From an uncultured Spirochaetales bacterium (GTDB taxonomy: Bacteria; Spirochaetota; Spirochaetia; Sphaerochaetales; Sphaerochaetaceae), in NCBI GenBank assembly GCA_949283305.1, contig CASDRU010000011.1, forward strand, positions 1-37,069: a stretch of DNA of 37,069 bases, given 5' to 3'. The position numbers and the translations under genes were made by a program. Under the pieces are notes generated by a model, which worked only from the letters and a program-made list of their open reading frames with translations, was not told the DNA's origin and searched no databases. Numbering within the stretch: the stretch's first letter is position 1; every line of letters begins with the position of its first letter. Positions 1-8,932 of the stretch are shown piece by piece.

Positions 1-283
1 ATACTTCCTTATCAGATAGTCTGGGAAAAACAGTGATTGACCTTCGCATACAACAATCATACCATTCCTTATAATAGGAGGCAATATGAGAAATAACAAC
101 AATTCGGTCTCGACACTGCAGTATCATATCGTATGGTGTACAAAGTACAGGCATCCTGTGCTCAATACTATTGTCCGGATTGTGGCCATGTGATTGCCTT
201 CTACAAGACGAAGTGAACTTTGCCGCATTCATCCTGCAGGACAAGCCTGGCAGGTTTTCTGGCGGTATGTCTTATAAATAGCA
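1..283. other. decayed mobile-element region left of ssb
   Basis: No intact gene is visible from 1 to 339. Bases 1-36 could be the tail of an upstream gene or element (an open frame ending in TGA at 34-36). Bases 86-168 are the tnpA relic. Bases 169-283 hold short open stretches (YCPDCGHV, and a frame ending in TAG near 280) that resemble no gene I can name. I read the whole block as debris of one or two insertion sequences. Confidence 0.5.
86..193 (+). pseudogene. IS200/IS605-type TnpA remnant (5' end only)
   Basis: A short reading frame with a good ribosome site (AGGAGG about 6 nt before the ATG) starts with residues containing QYHIVWCTKYRHPVL. This is the conserved N-terminal strand of Y1-type IS200 transposases (HHxVWxxKYRxPVL). 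Similarity stops at about base 168 and the frame ends at 193 after 35 codons, against about 130-150 for an intact TnpA, so the HUH and catalytic Tyr motifs are gone. From 169 another frame reads YCPDCGHV, a zinc-ribbon-like string, suggesting a junction to unrelated DNA or a second decayed element. It is a deletion relic and not functional. Confidence 0.75.
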
Positions 284-313
284 AAAGGCATCCTGTGCTT
301 TCAAGATGCCTTT
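284..313 (-). terminator. terminator downstream of ssb
   Basis: A perfect 9-bp stem (AAAGGCATC at 284-292 with GATGCCTTT at 305-313) encloses a 12-nt loop. Read on the minus strand it follows the ssb stop by about 27 nt and is succeeded by a T-rich tail (TTTTGCTATTTAT), which fits a rho-independent terminator for ssb. It also separates ssb from the insertion-sequence debris. Confidence 0.7.
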
Positions 314-339
314 GGGGATTTATGATGCCGTAAGCTGTT

Positions 340-783
340 TCAAAAACTGTATACTATCTCTTCCTCTTTTGCCTCCTTCTTTTCATCAACCTCATCAAGA
401 ACGAAAAGCTCATCTTCGGAAATCTCCCTCGCCTCGCTCTTCTTCTTCCAGCGGAACTCGACATGACTTGCAACGATTTCAAAAGTCTTCCTTGCTTCTC
501 CGCTCTTTGACGTCCATTCGCTCATCCTGAGCTCACCGATTACACGGACACTCATTCCCTTCTCAAGGCGCTCAATTGCGCTTCTTGACACATCGCCCCA
601 TACAAGAACGGGCATTATGAGCGACTCATCGACAATCTCATCCTTTTTGTTCCTGTAGACCTTATGGCTTGAAATTGAGAACTTCACAAGCCGTCCCCAG
701 CTGTTTCCATCCTTTTCTGTTGCAACCACTTTAGGCTCTTCCAGGAGAATGCCTTCAAGAAGGATGTTGTTCAAATGGTTCAT
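340..783 (-). CDS. ssb: single-stranded DNA-binding protein
   Basis: This 147-residue OB-fold protein binds single-stranded DNA during replication, repair and recombination. The N-terminus MNHLNNILLEGILLEEP is typical of bacterial SSB. It is followed by beta strands including VKFSISSHKVY, MPVLVWGDVS and GMSVRVIGELRMSEW. The tail is short and acidic and ends EEEIVYSF, a variant of the usual DDDIPF-type partner-binding tip. I place the start at 783 because AGGAGG lies 5 nt before this ATG; an upstream in-frame start would add 21 unrelated residues. It is divergent from the UMP kinase gene and followed by its own terminator. Confidence 0.88.
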   Translation of the reverse strand: MNHLNNILLEGILLEEPKVVATEKDGNSWGRLVKFSISSHKVYRNKKDEIVDESLIMPVLVWGDVSRSAIERLEKGMSVRVIGELRMSEWTSKSGEARKTFEIVASHVEFRWKKKSEAREISEDELFVLDEVDEKKEAKEEEIVYSF

Positions 784-837
784 AATAGCCTCCTGTAAAG
801 AAAGAGAAACAAACTTCAATTTTGCCCACTTTTCTGA

Positions 838-843
838 TAAAAT
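838..843 (+). promoter_or_regulatory. leaderless-type promoter -10 of pyrH
   Basis: TAAAAT ends 7 nt before the pyrH ATG and no Shine-Dalgarno is present, so transcription should start at or beside the ATG. The matching -35 (TTCAAT at 815-820, spacer 17) is weak. Confidence 0.5.
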
Positions 844-850
844 CATTTAC

Positions 851-1540
851 ATGAAAACAATAGTTCTTTCACTTGGCGGCTCGATCGTCGCCCCAGACAG
901 CGTTGACACAGCATTGCTTACCTCATTTAAAGAAGCAATAGTATCCTATCTTGAAAAAGACGAGGAAAGAAGAATAATCCTTGTTGTCGGAGGAGGAGCG
1001 CCGGCACGCATTTATCAGAAGGCCGTGAGGATAGTCAATGAAAACATTGACAACAAGAGCCTTGACTGGATAGGAATCAGGGCAACAAGACTCAATGCAG
1101 AGATGGTGAGAGCTTCATTTGAGCCTTATTCTGAAAAAGAAATAGTAACTGATCCTACAGCTGATTTCAGCTTTGAAAAGCGTGTGCTTGTAGCATCAGG
1201 ATGGAAGCCGGGATTTTCAACTGACACGGATGCCGTCTATCTTGCAAAGCGATTCGGCTCATCCACTGTAGTGAATCTGAGCAATATAAAGAAGGTTTAT
1301 ACAGCCGACCCGAAGATCGACAGGAACGCAAAACCGCTGGATTTCATAAGCTGGCCGGACTTCCTAAATATGGTCGGATCAGAGTGGAATCCCGGAGCAA
1401 ATCTTCCTTTTGACCCAGTTGCATCAAAAATTGCAAGCGAAGAGAAGATGCGCGTTGTCTGCATGGATGGGAGAAACATAGATAACCTCATGGCATTCCT
1501 TGAGGGAAAGAGCTTTGAGGGAACTACTATCTCCTTTTGA
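851..1540 (+). CDS. pyrH: UMP kinase, archaeal/spirochaete-type
   Basis: This 229-residue amino-acid-kinase-fold enzyme phosphorylates UMP to UDP in pyrimidine nucleotide synthesis. The P-loop-like start IVLSLGGSIV (residues 4-13), VVGGGAPAR near residues 45-55, and the DTDAVYLAKRF and KKVYTADPK segments identify the family. The short form without the usual proteobacterial N-terminus matches the archaeal-type subfamily also found in spirochaetes. The start at 851 is where homology begins; 34 in-frame upstream codons overlap the divergent ssb gene and are not protein-like. Its 3' end overlaps the convergent radical SAM gene by 14 nt. Confidence 0.9.
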   Translation: MKTIVLSLGGSIVAPDSVDTALLTSFKEAIVSYLEKDEERRIILVVGGGAPARIYQKAVRIVNENIDNKSLDWIGIRATRLNAEMVRASFEPYSEKEIVTDPTADFSFEKRVLVASGWKPGFSTDTDAVYLAKRFGSSTVVNLSNIKKVYTADPKIDRNAKPLDFISWPDFLNMVGSEWNPGANLPFDPVASKIASEEKMRVVCMDGRNIDNLMAFLEGKSFEGTTISF

Positions 1541-2465
1541 CTGAAAGGAAATAAGGACTTGCTGTTGCAAAGGGAGAGGGGAATGGAACATCCTTTTTGA
1601 AATCGGGTATCCACTTATCCTCATCTCCCAGTTCCTGTATGAATCCGTCATCAATCTCATAGTACTCAAGTGCGGATACAAGAGTATCGTATTCTTCCTC
1701 TGTGATTTTATCAAACATGATGCCTGAGCGTGGAGGAACGAACTGCACCATCAGTGAAAGGAAGAAGGAAGACTTGTAATTCCTGCTGTAGTATTCAAGG
1801 AATGAAAGCGTTTCATTGACTGTGCCCGGAAAAACAAGGTGGCGCAGCAGAGTGCCCCTCATTTTATCGAAATCCGTAACCGGGTGAGTCTTTTTCACAT
1901 AGTCCATTACCGGGATTATCACATCAGCATAGCGGGAAGTTGAGCAGAAACGGGAGGCAACAGAGTGGCTGAGAGTCTTGCAGTCAAGAAGATATATGTC
2001 GATATAAGGGTCAATGAGAGAAAGGGCCTCAATGCGCTCATAGCCGGATGAATTCCAGACAACAGGAAGATCAAATCCCATTTTCCTTGCTTCCTCAAGA
2101 GCTGCGATAATTGACGGGATATAATGAGTGCCGGTAATGAGATTCAAGGTATGAGCGCCCATTTTCTTTAAATCCATCATCAGAAGGGCCAGCTCAGCTG
2201 TGCTCATTTCATAACCTATGCTTTCCTTCTCAACTCCGGATATCTGGATATTCTGGCAATATGGGCAATGCAAAGTGCATCCTGTGAAGAAAATTGTCCC
2301 TGATCCGTTTTTTCCTGTAAGTGGCGGCTCTTCACCGCGATGAAGCCCTGCCCATGCGACTGTCGCATTATCTGCTGATCTGCAGAGTCCAAGCTCTCCC
2401 CTGCTTCTGTTTACATGGCACATGTTGGGACATAATGTACATGATGTGTAAGCGCTATTGACCAT
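1527..2465 (-). CDS. PflX-like radical SAM protein
   Basis: This 312-residue radical SAM enzyme resembles the PflX/COG1313 group, which is related to pyruvate formate-lyase activases but of unproven substrate. The [4Fe-4S]/SAM motif GCTLHCPYCQN (CxxxCxxC) lies near residues 62-72. It is preceded by an N-terminal cysteine cluster, CTLCPNMC, plus GELGLCR, typical of this family. The ATG at 2465 has a weak AGAGAG before it; an in-frame TTG 21 nt upstream is an alternative. The gene diverges from the patatin gene with about 40 bp between them and overlaps pyrH tail-to-tail. Confidence 0.8.
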   Translation of the reverse strand: MVNSAYTSCTLCPNMCHVNRSRGELGLCRSADNATVAWAGLHRGEEPPLTGKNGSGTIFFTGCTLHCPYCQNIQISGVEKESIGYEMSTAELALLMMDLKKMGAHTLNLITGTHYIPSIIAALEEARKMGFDLPVVWNSSGYERIEALSLIDPYIDIYLLDCKTLSHSVASRFCSTSRYADVIIPVMDYVKKTHPVTDFDKMRGTLLRHLVFPGTVNETLSFLEYYSRNYKSSFFLSLMVQFVPPRSGIMFDKITEEEYDTLVSALEYYEIDDGFIQELGDEDKWIPDFKKDVPFPSPFATASPYFLSVKRR

Positions 2466-2506
2466 ACTCTCTAAAGATATTACCAATTAAACAGAAAAGA
2501 GCATAT

Positions 2507-3595
2507 ATGAAAAAAGGGAAAGAGAAGAAAACAAGATACATCCTCTCAATTGACGGGGGAGGAATGAGGGGCATAATTCCCGCTTATATTCTGAGCAGGC
2601 TTGACACACTTCTTGAGAAAGAAGGCGATTTAAGGCCTCTTTATTCGCATTTTGACCTCATTGCCGGCACAAGTACTGGTGCTCTTCTTGCTCTTGCCCT
2701 CTCCTGCCCTGCTGAGGGCGGAAAGCTGAAGGCTGACAGCAAGGGCGGCTATCCTGTGTACCAGGAGGAAAGATCATTCTTCTTCAGGAAGAAGGAGATA
2801 TACAAAGGAAGGATAAGATCCTCTTTTGATCCCAAAATAATGGAGGACATATATCTGAAAAACGGGGAGAGAATTTTCCCCCATCAGAAGAGCTTTCTCG
2901 GCCCGATATTCCAGGACAAATATGATGTGCGCCCATTTGAGGCATTCCTGAGGGAAAATCTCCTGGATTATAAAATGAATGACCTTCTTGCTCCGACTGT
3001 GATCGTATCATTTGACACTCTCAGCGGAAATCCCTTCCTTTTCACAAGCTACAGCTCTTCCTACTCTCTTTTTGACGCATCACGGGCAAGCACAGCAGCT
3101 CCGCTTTATTTTCCGCCTCACATTATTGAGGATGAAAAAGGAATAAAGAGGTGCCTGGTTGACGGAGGACTTTGTGCAAACAATCCCGCGCTTGTTGCAT
3201 ATATAGAGGCGAAGAAGCTTTATCCGGATACAGATGAGTTTGTAATCCTGAGCCTCTCCACATGCAAGAAACCTTTTTCATTTGATGCATCAAAGACAGG
3301 GGGCGGTATTACCGGATGGGCCTACCCGATTTTAAAGAGCTACATGTCCGCCCAGGAGAGCATGATGAACCTCTCTCTTGAGAGTCTTCCGGATGCAAGA
3401 TACGTCAGGATCTATTCTGACATACTTGAAAAGAAGATATCTCTGGATGATGTATCCAGAGAAAGCCTTGATGAACTGAAGAGGATTGCAGAGCTTCTTT
3501 ATAACGATCATGAGTGCATAATCAAAGAAATTGTACATGAGATCTCGATGTGCAAGACAGGGGAGAATGTAAAGCTTGAATATACTGACAGCTGA
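2507..3595 (+). CDS. patatin-like phospholipase, cytosolic
   Basis: This 362-residue patatin-family acyl hydrolase has all catalytic elements. The oxyanion-hole motif DGGGMRG is at residues 16-22, the nucleophile elbow GTSTG has Ser56, and the catalytic Asp of DGG is Asp219. There is no signal peptide, so it should act on lipids from the cytoplasmic side. It opens a three-gene operon: the GNAT gene starts within its last codons and the MATE gene within the GNAT gene. The fold resembles the patatin class that includes CBASS CapV effectors, but no cyclase or other defence gene is nearby, so a housekeeping lipid role is likelier. The ribosome site is weak (AAAAGAG). Confidence 0.85.
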   Translation: MKKGKEKKTRYILSIDGGGMRGIIPAYILSRLDTLLEKEGDLRPLYSHFDLIAGTSTGALLALALSCPAEGGKLKADSKGGYPVYQEERSFFFRKKEIYKGRIRSSFDPKIMEDIYLKNGERIFPHQKSFLGPIFQDKYDVRPFEAFLRENLLDYKMNDLLAPTVIVSFDTLSGNPFLFTSYSSSYSLFDASRASTAAPLYFPPHIIEDEKGIKRCLVDGGLCANNPALVAYIEAKKLYPDTDEFVILSLSTCKKPFSFDASKTGGGITGWAYPILKSYMSAQESMMNLSLESLPDARYVRIYSDILEKKISLDDVSRESLDELKRIAELLYNDHECIIKEIVHEISMCKTGENVKLEYTDS

Positions 3596-4055
3596 AAAAG
3601 AAGACATTGATGACATTCTCATAATCTATGAAAAAGCAAAGGCTTTCATGAGAAGAAGCGGCAATAAAAGCCAGTGGAGCAAAGGCTATCCGTCAAAGGA
3701 GCTTCTGTTAAGCGATATTGAAAGAAAAGAACTTTATAAAATCGTTGAAGGGGAAAATATCAGGGCAGTCTTTCTTCTCATGCAGAGGGAAGAAAAGACA
3801 TACAGGGAAATTGAAGGCTCCTGGCTCGAGGATTCTTCTTATCTGACAATACACCGCATTGCAAAGGCAGATGACAGAAGAGGAATATTGCAAGAGGCAG
3901 TGCAGTTTGCAGAAAGGATAAATCCTCACATAAGAATCGACACACATCGCGACAACGTGCCGATGCAGAAGGCGCTTTTGAGCCTTGGTTTCACTTTCTG
4001 CGGGATAATCCATCTTGAGAACGGGGATGAGAGGCTTGCATATGAGAAGACGTGA
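3576..4055 (+). CDS. GNAT-family N-acetyltransferase
   Basis: This 159-residue protein has GNAT topology: an N-terminal strand (MNILTAEKEDIDDILIIY), a central core around SSYLTIHRIAKADDRRGI, and a C-terminal IRIDTHRDNVPMQKALLSLGF, the motif that usually closes the acetyl-CoA site. The substrate is unknown. The start is a TTG at 3576 with GGGGAG about 10 nt upstream, lying inside the end of the patatin gene (20-nt overlap). Translation is therefore probably coupled to the patatin gene. Confidence 0.75.
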   Translation: MNILTAEKEDIDDILIIYEKAKAFMRRSGNKSQWSKGYPSKELLLSDIERKELYKIVEGENIRAVFLLMQREEKTYREIEGSWLEDSSYLTIHRIAKADDRRGILQEAVQFAERINPHIRIDTHRDNVPMQKALLSLGFTFCGIIHLENGDERLAYEKT

Positions 4056-5379
4056 AAGCCTGATTGATGGAAAAATAACACTATCACTTCTCTCTTTCTC
4101 ATCCTTTCTCATTCTCGCATCCCTTTTCCAGCTTGCCTACAATGCGTCAGACAGCATAATACTCGGGCACTTTCTTGGAGAAGATGCACTTGCAGCAAGC
4201 GGAGCGAGCGCACCTGTCAACAACATTATAATTCTTTCGCTTTCAGGACTCAGTACAGGATCGGCAATCCTTACAGCCTATTATTATGGAAAGGGTGATG
4301 GGAAAAGGCTGAAAAACACATATTCAACCATTTTGACAGCGGGCCTGGTTTTCTCTCTGCTGGTTGCCGCCATCGGTGCAGTTTCCTCTCCTTTCATCAT
4401 AAGATGGATGAATACGCCGGATGAGATTGAAAGAATGAGCACATCCTATTTGAGGATACTCTTGCTCGGAACTCCGTTTGCTTTTTCCTACAATGCTCTG
4501 TCATCCACGCTCAAAAGCATAGGAAACGCGAAGGTTCCTCTTTTCTTCCTGCTCCTTTCATCCCTTTTGAACATATTCCTTGACATCATACTGATAGGAC
4601 TTCTCGGCTTTGGAATCAGGGCCAGCGCCGCAACGACAATTTTCTCAGAATTCCTTTCTGCCCTGCTCTGCTTTATCTACATACAGAAAAGAGAAAAGCT
4701 TCTTGCTCTCAGAATACGCGATATGAAAATAGACAAAGATGAGCTCTCGCTTACTCTCAGCTACTCTGTCTCCTCGCTGATCCAGCAGACCATACAGCCT
4801 GTATTCAAGCTCCTGATTCAGGGGGCCATCAACACAATGGGAGTTTCTCAGATTGCTGCTTTCAACATAGCATCGCGGCTTGATGACTTTGCATTTACCC
4901 CAGAGCAGAACATAGCCAGCGCTGAAACCACATTCATAAGTCAGAATCTTGGGGCAGGGAAAAAAGACAGAATCAAAAAAGGAATCATTTCAGGCCTTGC
5001 GATAGAAGCCTGCTATGCTCTTCTTCTATTTTTAATACTTCATTTCTTCTCAGAGCCCATTATTGGAATTTTCATAAGCCGGGATGAAAGTGCGGTGATA
5101 ATGGAGGCTGAAGCATATATCTCATTCATGTCTCTTATATACATCCTGCCTGCATGCACAAATCTGCTTCAGGGAGTGCTGAGAGGCCTCGGCATGGTCA
5201 AAAGCACGATAACAGGCACATTCATACAATCTGGAGCAAGGTGTTTCTTCACATACCTCCTTGTTCCAGAGATGGGCATCCTCGCCGTTGCATTTTCCTG
5301 TATGACAGGATGGCTTTTAATGCTTTTGTTCCTTATTCCCTATACATATTATCATGCACGAAAGCGGACTCAGACATAA
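4042..5379 (+). CDS. MATE-family efflux transporter
   Basis: This 445-residue membrane protein has about 12 predicted helices and the MATE two-lobed layout. The N-terminal motif with NASDSIILGHFLGEDALAASGAS is the family signature for cation-coupled drug/metabolite antiporters. The start at 4042 is chosen because GAGAGG sits 7 nt upstream; it overlaps the GNAT gene by 14 nt. It is the last gene of the patatin-GNAT-MATE operon. Its 3' end overlaps the convergent glutamine synthetase gene by 10 nt with no terminator hairpin seen. The substrate cannot be read from sequence. Confidence 0.88.
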   Translation: MRRRESLIDGKITLSLLSFSSFLILASLFQLAYNASDSIILGHFLGEDALAASGASAPVNNIIILSLSGLSTGSAILTAYYYGKGDGKRLKNTYSTILTAGLVFSLLVAAIGAVSSPFIIRWMNTPDEIERMSTSYLRILLLGTPFAFSYNALSSTLKSIGNAKVPLFFLLLSSLLNIFLDIILIGLLGFGIRASAATTIFSEFLSALLCFIYIQKREKLLALRIRDMKIDKDELSLTLSYSVSSLIQQTIQPVFKLLIQGAINTMGVSQIAAFNIASRLDDFAFTPEQNIASAETTFISQNLGAGKKDRIKKGIISGLAIEACYALLLFLILHFFSEPIIGIFISRDESAVIMEAEAYISFMSLIYILPACTNLLQGVLRGLGMVKSTITGTFIQSGARCFFTYLLVPEMGILAVAFSCMTGWLLMLLFLIPYTYYHARKRTQT

Positions 5380-7457
5380 AAGAGTATGTCTGTATATGTA
5401 GGAATGGGCCAGTAGTCCTTTCCAACTATCATCTCAAGTTCATCGCTTGAGTCCCTGCATTTCTGCATCAGAGGAAGAATGATGTCCTTTGCATAGAATG
5501 CTGCGCTCCTTGCATCATCAGGCATTGCAAGAGCCGCATTCTTGAGAGCTTCGCAATCCAGAGAGAGCCTGTTCACAAGTTCCGTAACATCACGGCATAT
5601 CTTCTCTTCCCCGCTTGCCTTTATTGAAAGGGCTTTCTTGTTTATGAGGCCCTTTGCAATATCATCAGAGTATCTGACAGAAGAAGGGATTATCTGCTTT
5701 GTAAGCATTTCAAGCAGCATCGATGCCTCGATATGCACCTGCTTGCGGTACTCATCAAGAAGAATCTCCTCACGTGAGATTATCTCCTCCCTTGTATATA
5801 CTTTCTGCCTTTTAAACAGCTCCACATTCTTCTCATCATGATAATGCACAAGTGCTTCCGGTGTCGTACGGTAATTTGTCAGCCCCCTCTTTTCAGCCTC
5901 TTCTTCCCACTCGCGGCTGTATCCGTTGCCGTTGAAGATTATTCTCTTGTGTTTCTTGAGCTCTCTTTTTATGAGAGTGTGAAGGGCCTGTTTGAAATCT
6001 CCTGCATTCTCAAGCTCAGATGCGAAGACTGAGAATGTGTCTGCAACTGCAGTGTTTATTATCGTATTGGTACATCCGATGTTGAACGATGAGCCAAGCA
6101 TCCTGAATTCGAACTTGTTTCCTGTAAAAGCAAACGGGCTCGTCCTGTTGCGGTCAGAATTGTCGCGCGGAAGCTGAGGAAGGGATGCAGCTCCTATATC
6201 CAGCTTCACTCCGTTCTTGATCTCAGCCCTTCTTTCTTCGATGATTGCGTTGATCACCTCTTCCAGCTCACTTCCGACAAATACGGACACGATTGCAGGG
6301 GGTGCCTCGTTTCCTCCGAGCCTGAAATCGTTGCCAAGAGAGGCAACAGAAAGTCGCAGCAGATCCTGATAATCATCAACTGCCTTTATCACAGCTGTGA
6401 GAACAAGGAGGAAAAGCGCATTCTCCTGCGGTGTTATTCCCGGATCCAGAAGATTTTCTCCATCGCTTGTCTCAAGTGACCAGTTGTTGTGCTTTCCGCT
6501 CCCGTTTACCCCGCTGAAAGGCTTTTCGTGCAAAAGGCATGCAAAGCCATGACGGTCTGCAACCTTCTTTATTATCTCCATCGTCAGCTGATTGCTGTCA
6601 GTTGCGATATTCACCTTATCGAAAATCGGAGCCATCTCATGCTGGCAGGGAGCAACCTCGTTATGCTCTGTCTTTGCCTTTATCCCAAGCTTCCAGAGCT
6701 CCCTGTCGAAATCCTCCATGAAAGCCTTGACTCTCGGCCTGATAGAACCGAAATAATGGTCTTCCTTCTCCTGGCCCTTTGGAGCGGCAGCCCCGATTAA
6801 TGTACGTCCTGTGAGAATCAGATCCGGCCTTTTTTTATAATCTTCCTTGTCAATTAAAAAATATTCCTGCTCTGCTCCGACTGTCACATTCACGCGACGC
6901 GGATATTTTTCAAAAAGAGCAAGGATTCTCTTTGCCTGAGTGTTAATTGCATCCATGCTCCTCAACAGCGGTGTCTTCTTGTCAAGAATCTGACCTGTAT
7001 ATGAACAGAATGCTGTTGGAATGCAGAGCGTGTTGTCCTTGATGAATGCGAAGCTTGTAGGATCCCATGCAGTGTAACCTCGGGCCTCAAAGGTAGCTCT
7101 CAGTCCGCCGGAAGGAAAACTTGAAGCATCAGGCTCTCCCTTGACAAGCTCCTTTCCTGAAAAATCCATTATGATGCTTCCGTCTCTCTGTGCAGTGATG
7201 AAGCTGTCGTGCTTTTCTGCGGTGATTCCTGTCATGGGCTGGAACCAGTGCGTGAAATGAGTAGCGCCTTTCTTCAAGGCCCACTCCTTCATGGCAGATG
7301 CGACAACATCGGCAATCTTCTCATCAAGTCTCTTGCCATCGTTTATTGTCTTCAAAAGCTCTTTATACACTTCCCTTGGAAGCATGGAGCGCATCACAGC
7401 ATCGTTGAAAACCATCGATGCGAAAAGATCCGGAACATTCTTTTTCTCTTCAGTCAT
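5370..7457 (-). CDS. glnN: glutamine synthetase type III
   Basis: This 695-residue enzyme is of GSIII length (about 700), not the 440-470 of type I. It makes glutamine from glutamate, ammonia and ATP. Recognisable GSIII stretches are FEARGYTAWD (residues 123-132), VTVGAEQEYFLID with the metal-binding glutamates, EVAPCQHEMAPIF, GVNGSGKHNNWSL and the RLGGNEAPPAI segment. No classic ribosome site precedes the ATG at 7457; the region just upstream is short, only 31 nt after the MATE stop, so it may be read from the MATE promoter. No PII or glutamate synthase gene is adjacent. Confidence 0.92.
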   Translation of the reverse strand: MTEEKKNVPDLFASMVFNDAVMRSMLPREVYKELLKTINDGKRLDEKIADVVASAMKEWALKKGATHFTHWFQPMTGITAEKHDSFITAQRDGSIIMDFSGKELVKGEPDASSFPSGGLRATFEARGYTAWDPTSFAFIKDNTLCIPTAFCSYTGQILDKKTPLLRSMDAINTQAKRILALFEKYPRRVNVTVGAEQEYFLIDKEDYKKRPDLILTGRTLIGAAAPKGQEKEDHYFGSIRPRVKAFMEDFDRELWKLGIKAKTEHNEVAPCQHEMAPIFDKVNIATDSNQLTMEIIKKVADRHGFACLLHEKPFSGVNGSGKHNNWSLETSDGENLLDPGITPQENALFLLVLTAVIKAVDDYQDLLRLSVASLGNDFRLGGNEAPPAIVSVFVGSELEEVINAIIEERRAEIKNGVKLDIGAASLPQLPRDNSDRNRTSPFAFTGNKFEFRMLGSSFNIGCTNTIINTAVADTFSVFASELENAGDFKQALHTLIKRELKKHKRIIFNGNGYSREWEEEAEKRGLTNYRTTPEALVHYHDEKNVELFKRQKVYTREEIISREEILLDEYRKQVHIEASMLLEMLTKQIIPSSVRYSDDIAKGLINKKALSIKASGEEKICRDVTELVNRLSLDCEALKNAALAMPDDARSAAFYAKDIILPLMQKCRDSSDELEMIVGKDYWPIPTYTDILFYV

Positions 7458-7488
7458 GAAGATATTCTGTTGCTTTTGAAAAAATCAA

Positions 7489-8835
7489 TCAAGATTTTCT
7501 GAACAATCTCAGCAATTTAGAGAGAAGAATCAGGGATAAAAGGAGAGTAAGCAGCCCGGAGGATGCCATATTCGCATATATCCCGTTTACTCCGAATGGG
7601 AATATGAGCAAGAAGCAGATGACCGGGAATACTATTGCCTGGGCAATGCTTATTAGCGTTGCATAAAGAGGCATTCCGATTGCGGATGCAAAGCTTTGAG
7701 TCGAGAAGTTTATCCATCTTGTGATATATGTGAATGAGAATATCACTATCGCAGTCCTTGCCGCGCTTATGAAGCTCTCATCCATTGAAGAGAAGAATAT
7801 ATTCATTATCTGAACTGGGAATGCAAGAAGAATGACGAAAGAGAGTGCTGAGATTATCAAGGCAACGCTGTAGCACACTGTTTCAATCTTCTTCACTCTC
7901 TTCAAGTCTCCCCTTCCCCAGTTATAGCCGACAGCAGGCTGAAGGGAATCACAGAGCCCATATAAAAACGGCATGATAAAACCGTCAATCTGCATCAGGA
8001 CTCCGTAAATCGAGACGCTGTCTGCTGTGGAAACAAGCAGCAGTATGCTGTTGATGAATATGCTTGTAAGCCTGCTTGCTGTTGTTGCAAGGAACACAGG
8101 AAGCCCGGATGAGAATATATCCCTAATATGATCAAGCTTAAGGTGCAGACGTGTGAATGTGAGCACTGTTTTCTTCCTAATGAAAGGAAAGAGTCCGATG
8201 ATTGTGCATATTGAAAGCGAAATCGATGAGCCAACAGCAACAGAGCCGACTCCCATGCCAAAAACAAAGAGGAAAAGGAAATCCAGAGTGAAAGCAAGAA
8301 GGGACATTATGATGTTTATCGCCATGCTGTACTTCACCTTTCCGGATATCTTCAGATAGTTGTCCACTGCAAAGAAAAGAGCAGTAAGAGGAGCAAAGAG
8401 CGCATAGCCGCGCAGATATGCAACCGCATCTGGAATGAGTGTCTCATCTGCATTCATCAGACGGAAGAAAAATGGGCCTCCGAAATACAGAAGAAGGAGC
8501 ATCAAAAAAGATGTGAAGGCAATTAAGAACACCGCCATGGTGAATATCTCGTTTGCCGCTTTTCTGTCATTCTGCCCCAGCTTGATTGAAATTCTCACTG
8601 AGCTTCCGACTCCTATAAAGTCAGAGAGCGCGAAATTGATGTAGACAAGAGGAAGTGCCAGGTTGAATGCCGCGAATGTAGTGCTTCCAAGTGCCCTTGA
8701 AACAAGAAGGCCCTCCACAATCCAGAAAATATTTGTGGCAATCATGCCAATTGATCCTGGAACGGACACCTTCAGAAAAAGCTTTGGCATGCTTGTGTTC
8801 TCAAATAATCTTATGCTCTTATCATTCTCGTCCAT
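7489..8835 (-). CDS. MATE-family efflux transporter (second copy)
   Basis: This 448-residue, roughly 12-helix protein starts with SMPKLFLKVSVPGSIGMIATNIFWIVEGLLVSRALG, the MATE/DinF-type entry helix. It is only distantly similar to the MATE protein at 4042-5379, so it is not a recent duplicate. The ATG at 8835 has GGTGAG a few bases upstream. It precedes the glutamine synthetase gene by 31 nt on the same strand, so the two may be co-transcribed. The substrate is unknown. Confidence 0.87.
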   Translation of the reverse strand: MDENDKSIRLFENTSMPKLFLKVSVPGSIGMIATNIFWIVEGLLVSRALGSTTFAAFNLALPLVYINFALSDFIGVGSSVRISIKLGQNDRKAANEIFTMAVFLIAFTSFLMLLLLYFGGPFFFRLMNADETLIPDAVAYLRGYALFAPLTALFFAVDNYLKISGKVKYSMAINIIMSLLAFTLDFLFLFVFGMGVGSVAVGSSISLSICTIIGLFPFIRKKTVLTFTRLHLKLDHIRDIFSSGLPVFLATTASRLTSIFINSILLLVSTADSVSIYGVLMQIDGFIMPFLYGLCDSLQPAVGYNWGRGDLKRVKKIETVCYSVALIISALSFVILLAFPVQIMNIFFSSMDESFISAARTAIVIFSFTYITRWINFSTQSFASAIGMPLYATLISIAQAIVFPVICFLLIFPFGVNGIYANMASSGLLTLLLSLILLSKLLRLFRKS

Positions 8836-8919
8836 AAACTCACCGCAGACAGTCTAAGCTAACATATGATTTTCCTCAAGGGGCACAATATGTGGGAAGC
8901 CTAAAAGGAAAAATCCGGC

Positions 8920-8925
8920 TATAAT
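8920..8925 (+). promoter_or_regulatory. leaderless-type promoter -10 of the cyclo-ligase gene
   Basis: A consensus TATAAT ends 7 nt before the GTG start, with no ribosome site between, so the transcript should begin at about the start codon. No convincing -35 is visible. Confidence 0.55.
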
Positions 8926-8932
8926 CAGAGCT

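Noticed and set aside
749-850. N-terminal extension of UMP kinase over the ssb promoter region.
   Set aside because: The added residues have no family similarity and overlap the divergent ssb start and its ribosome site.
2507-5379. Patatin phospholipase as a CBASS-type antiphage effector (CapV-like).
   Set aside because: The catalytic motifs fit, but the operon contains only a GNAT and a MATE pump; there is no cyclic-nucleotide synthase, HORMA/TRIP13 or E1/E2-like gene within the window.
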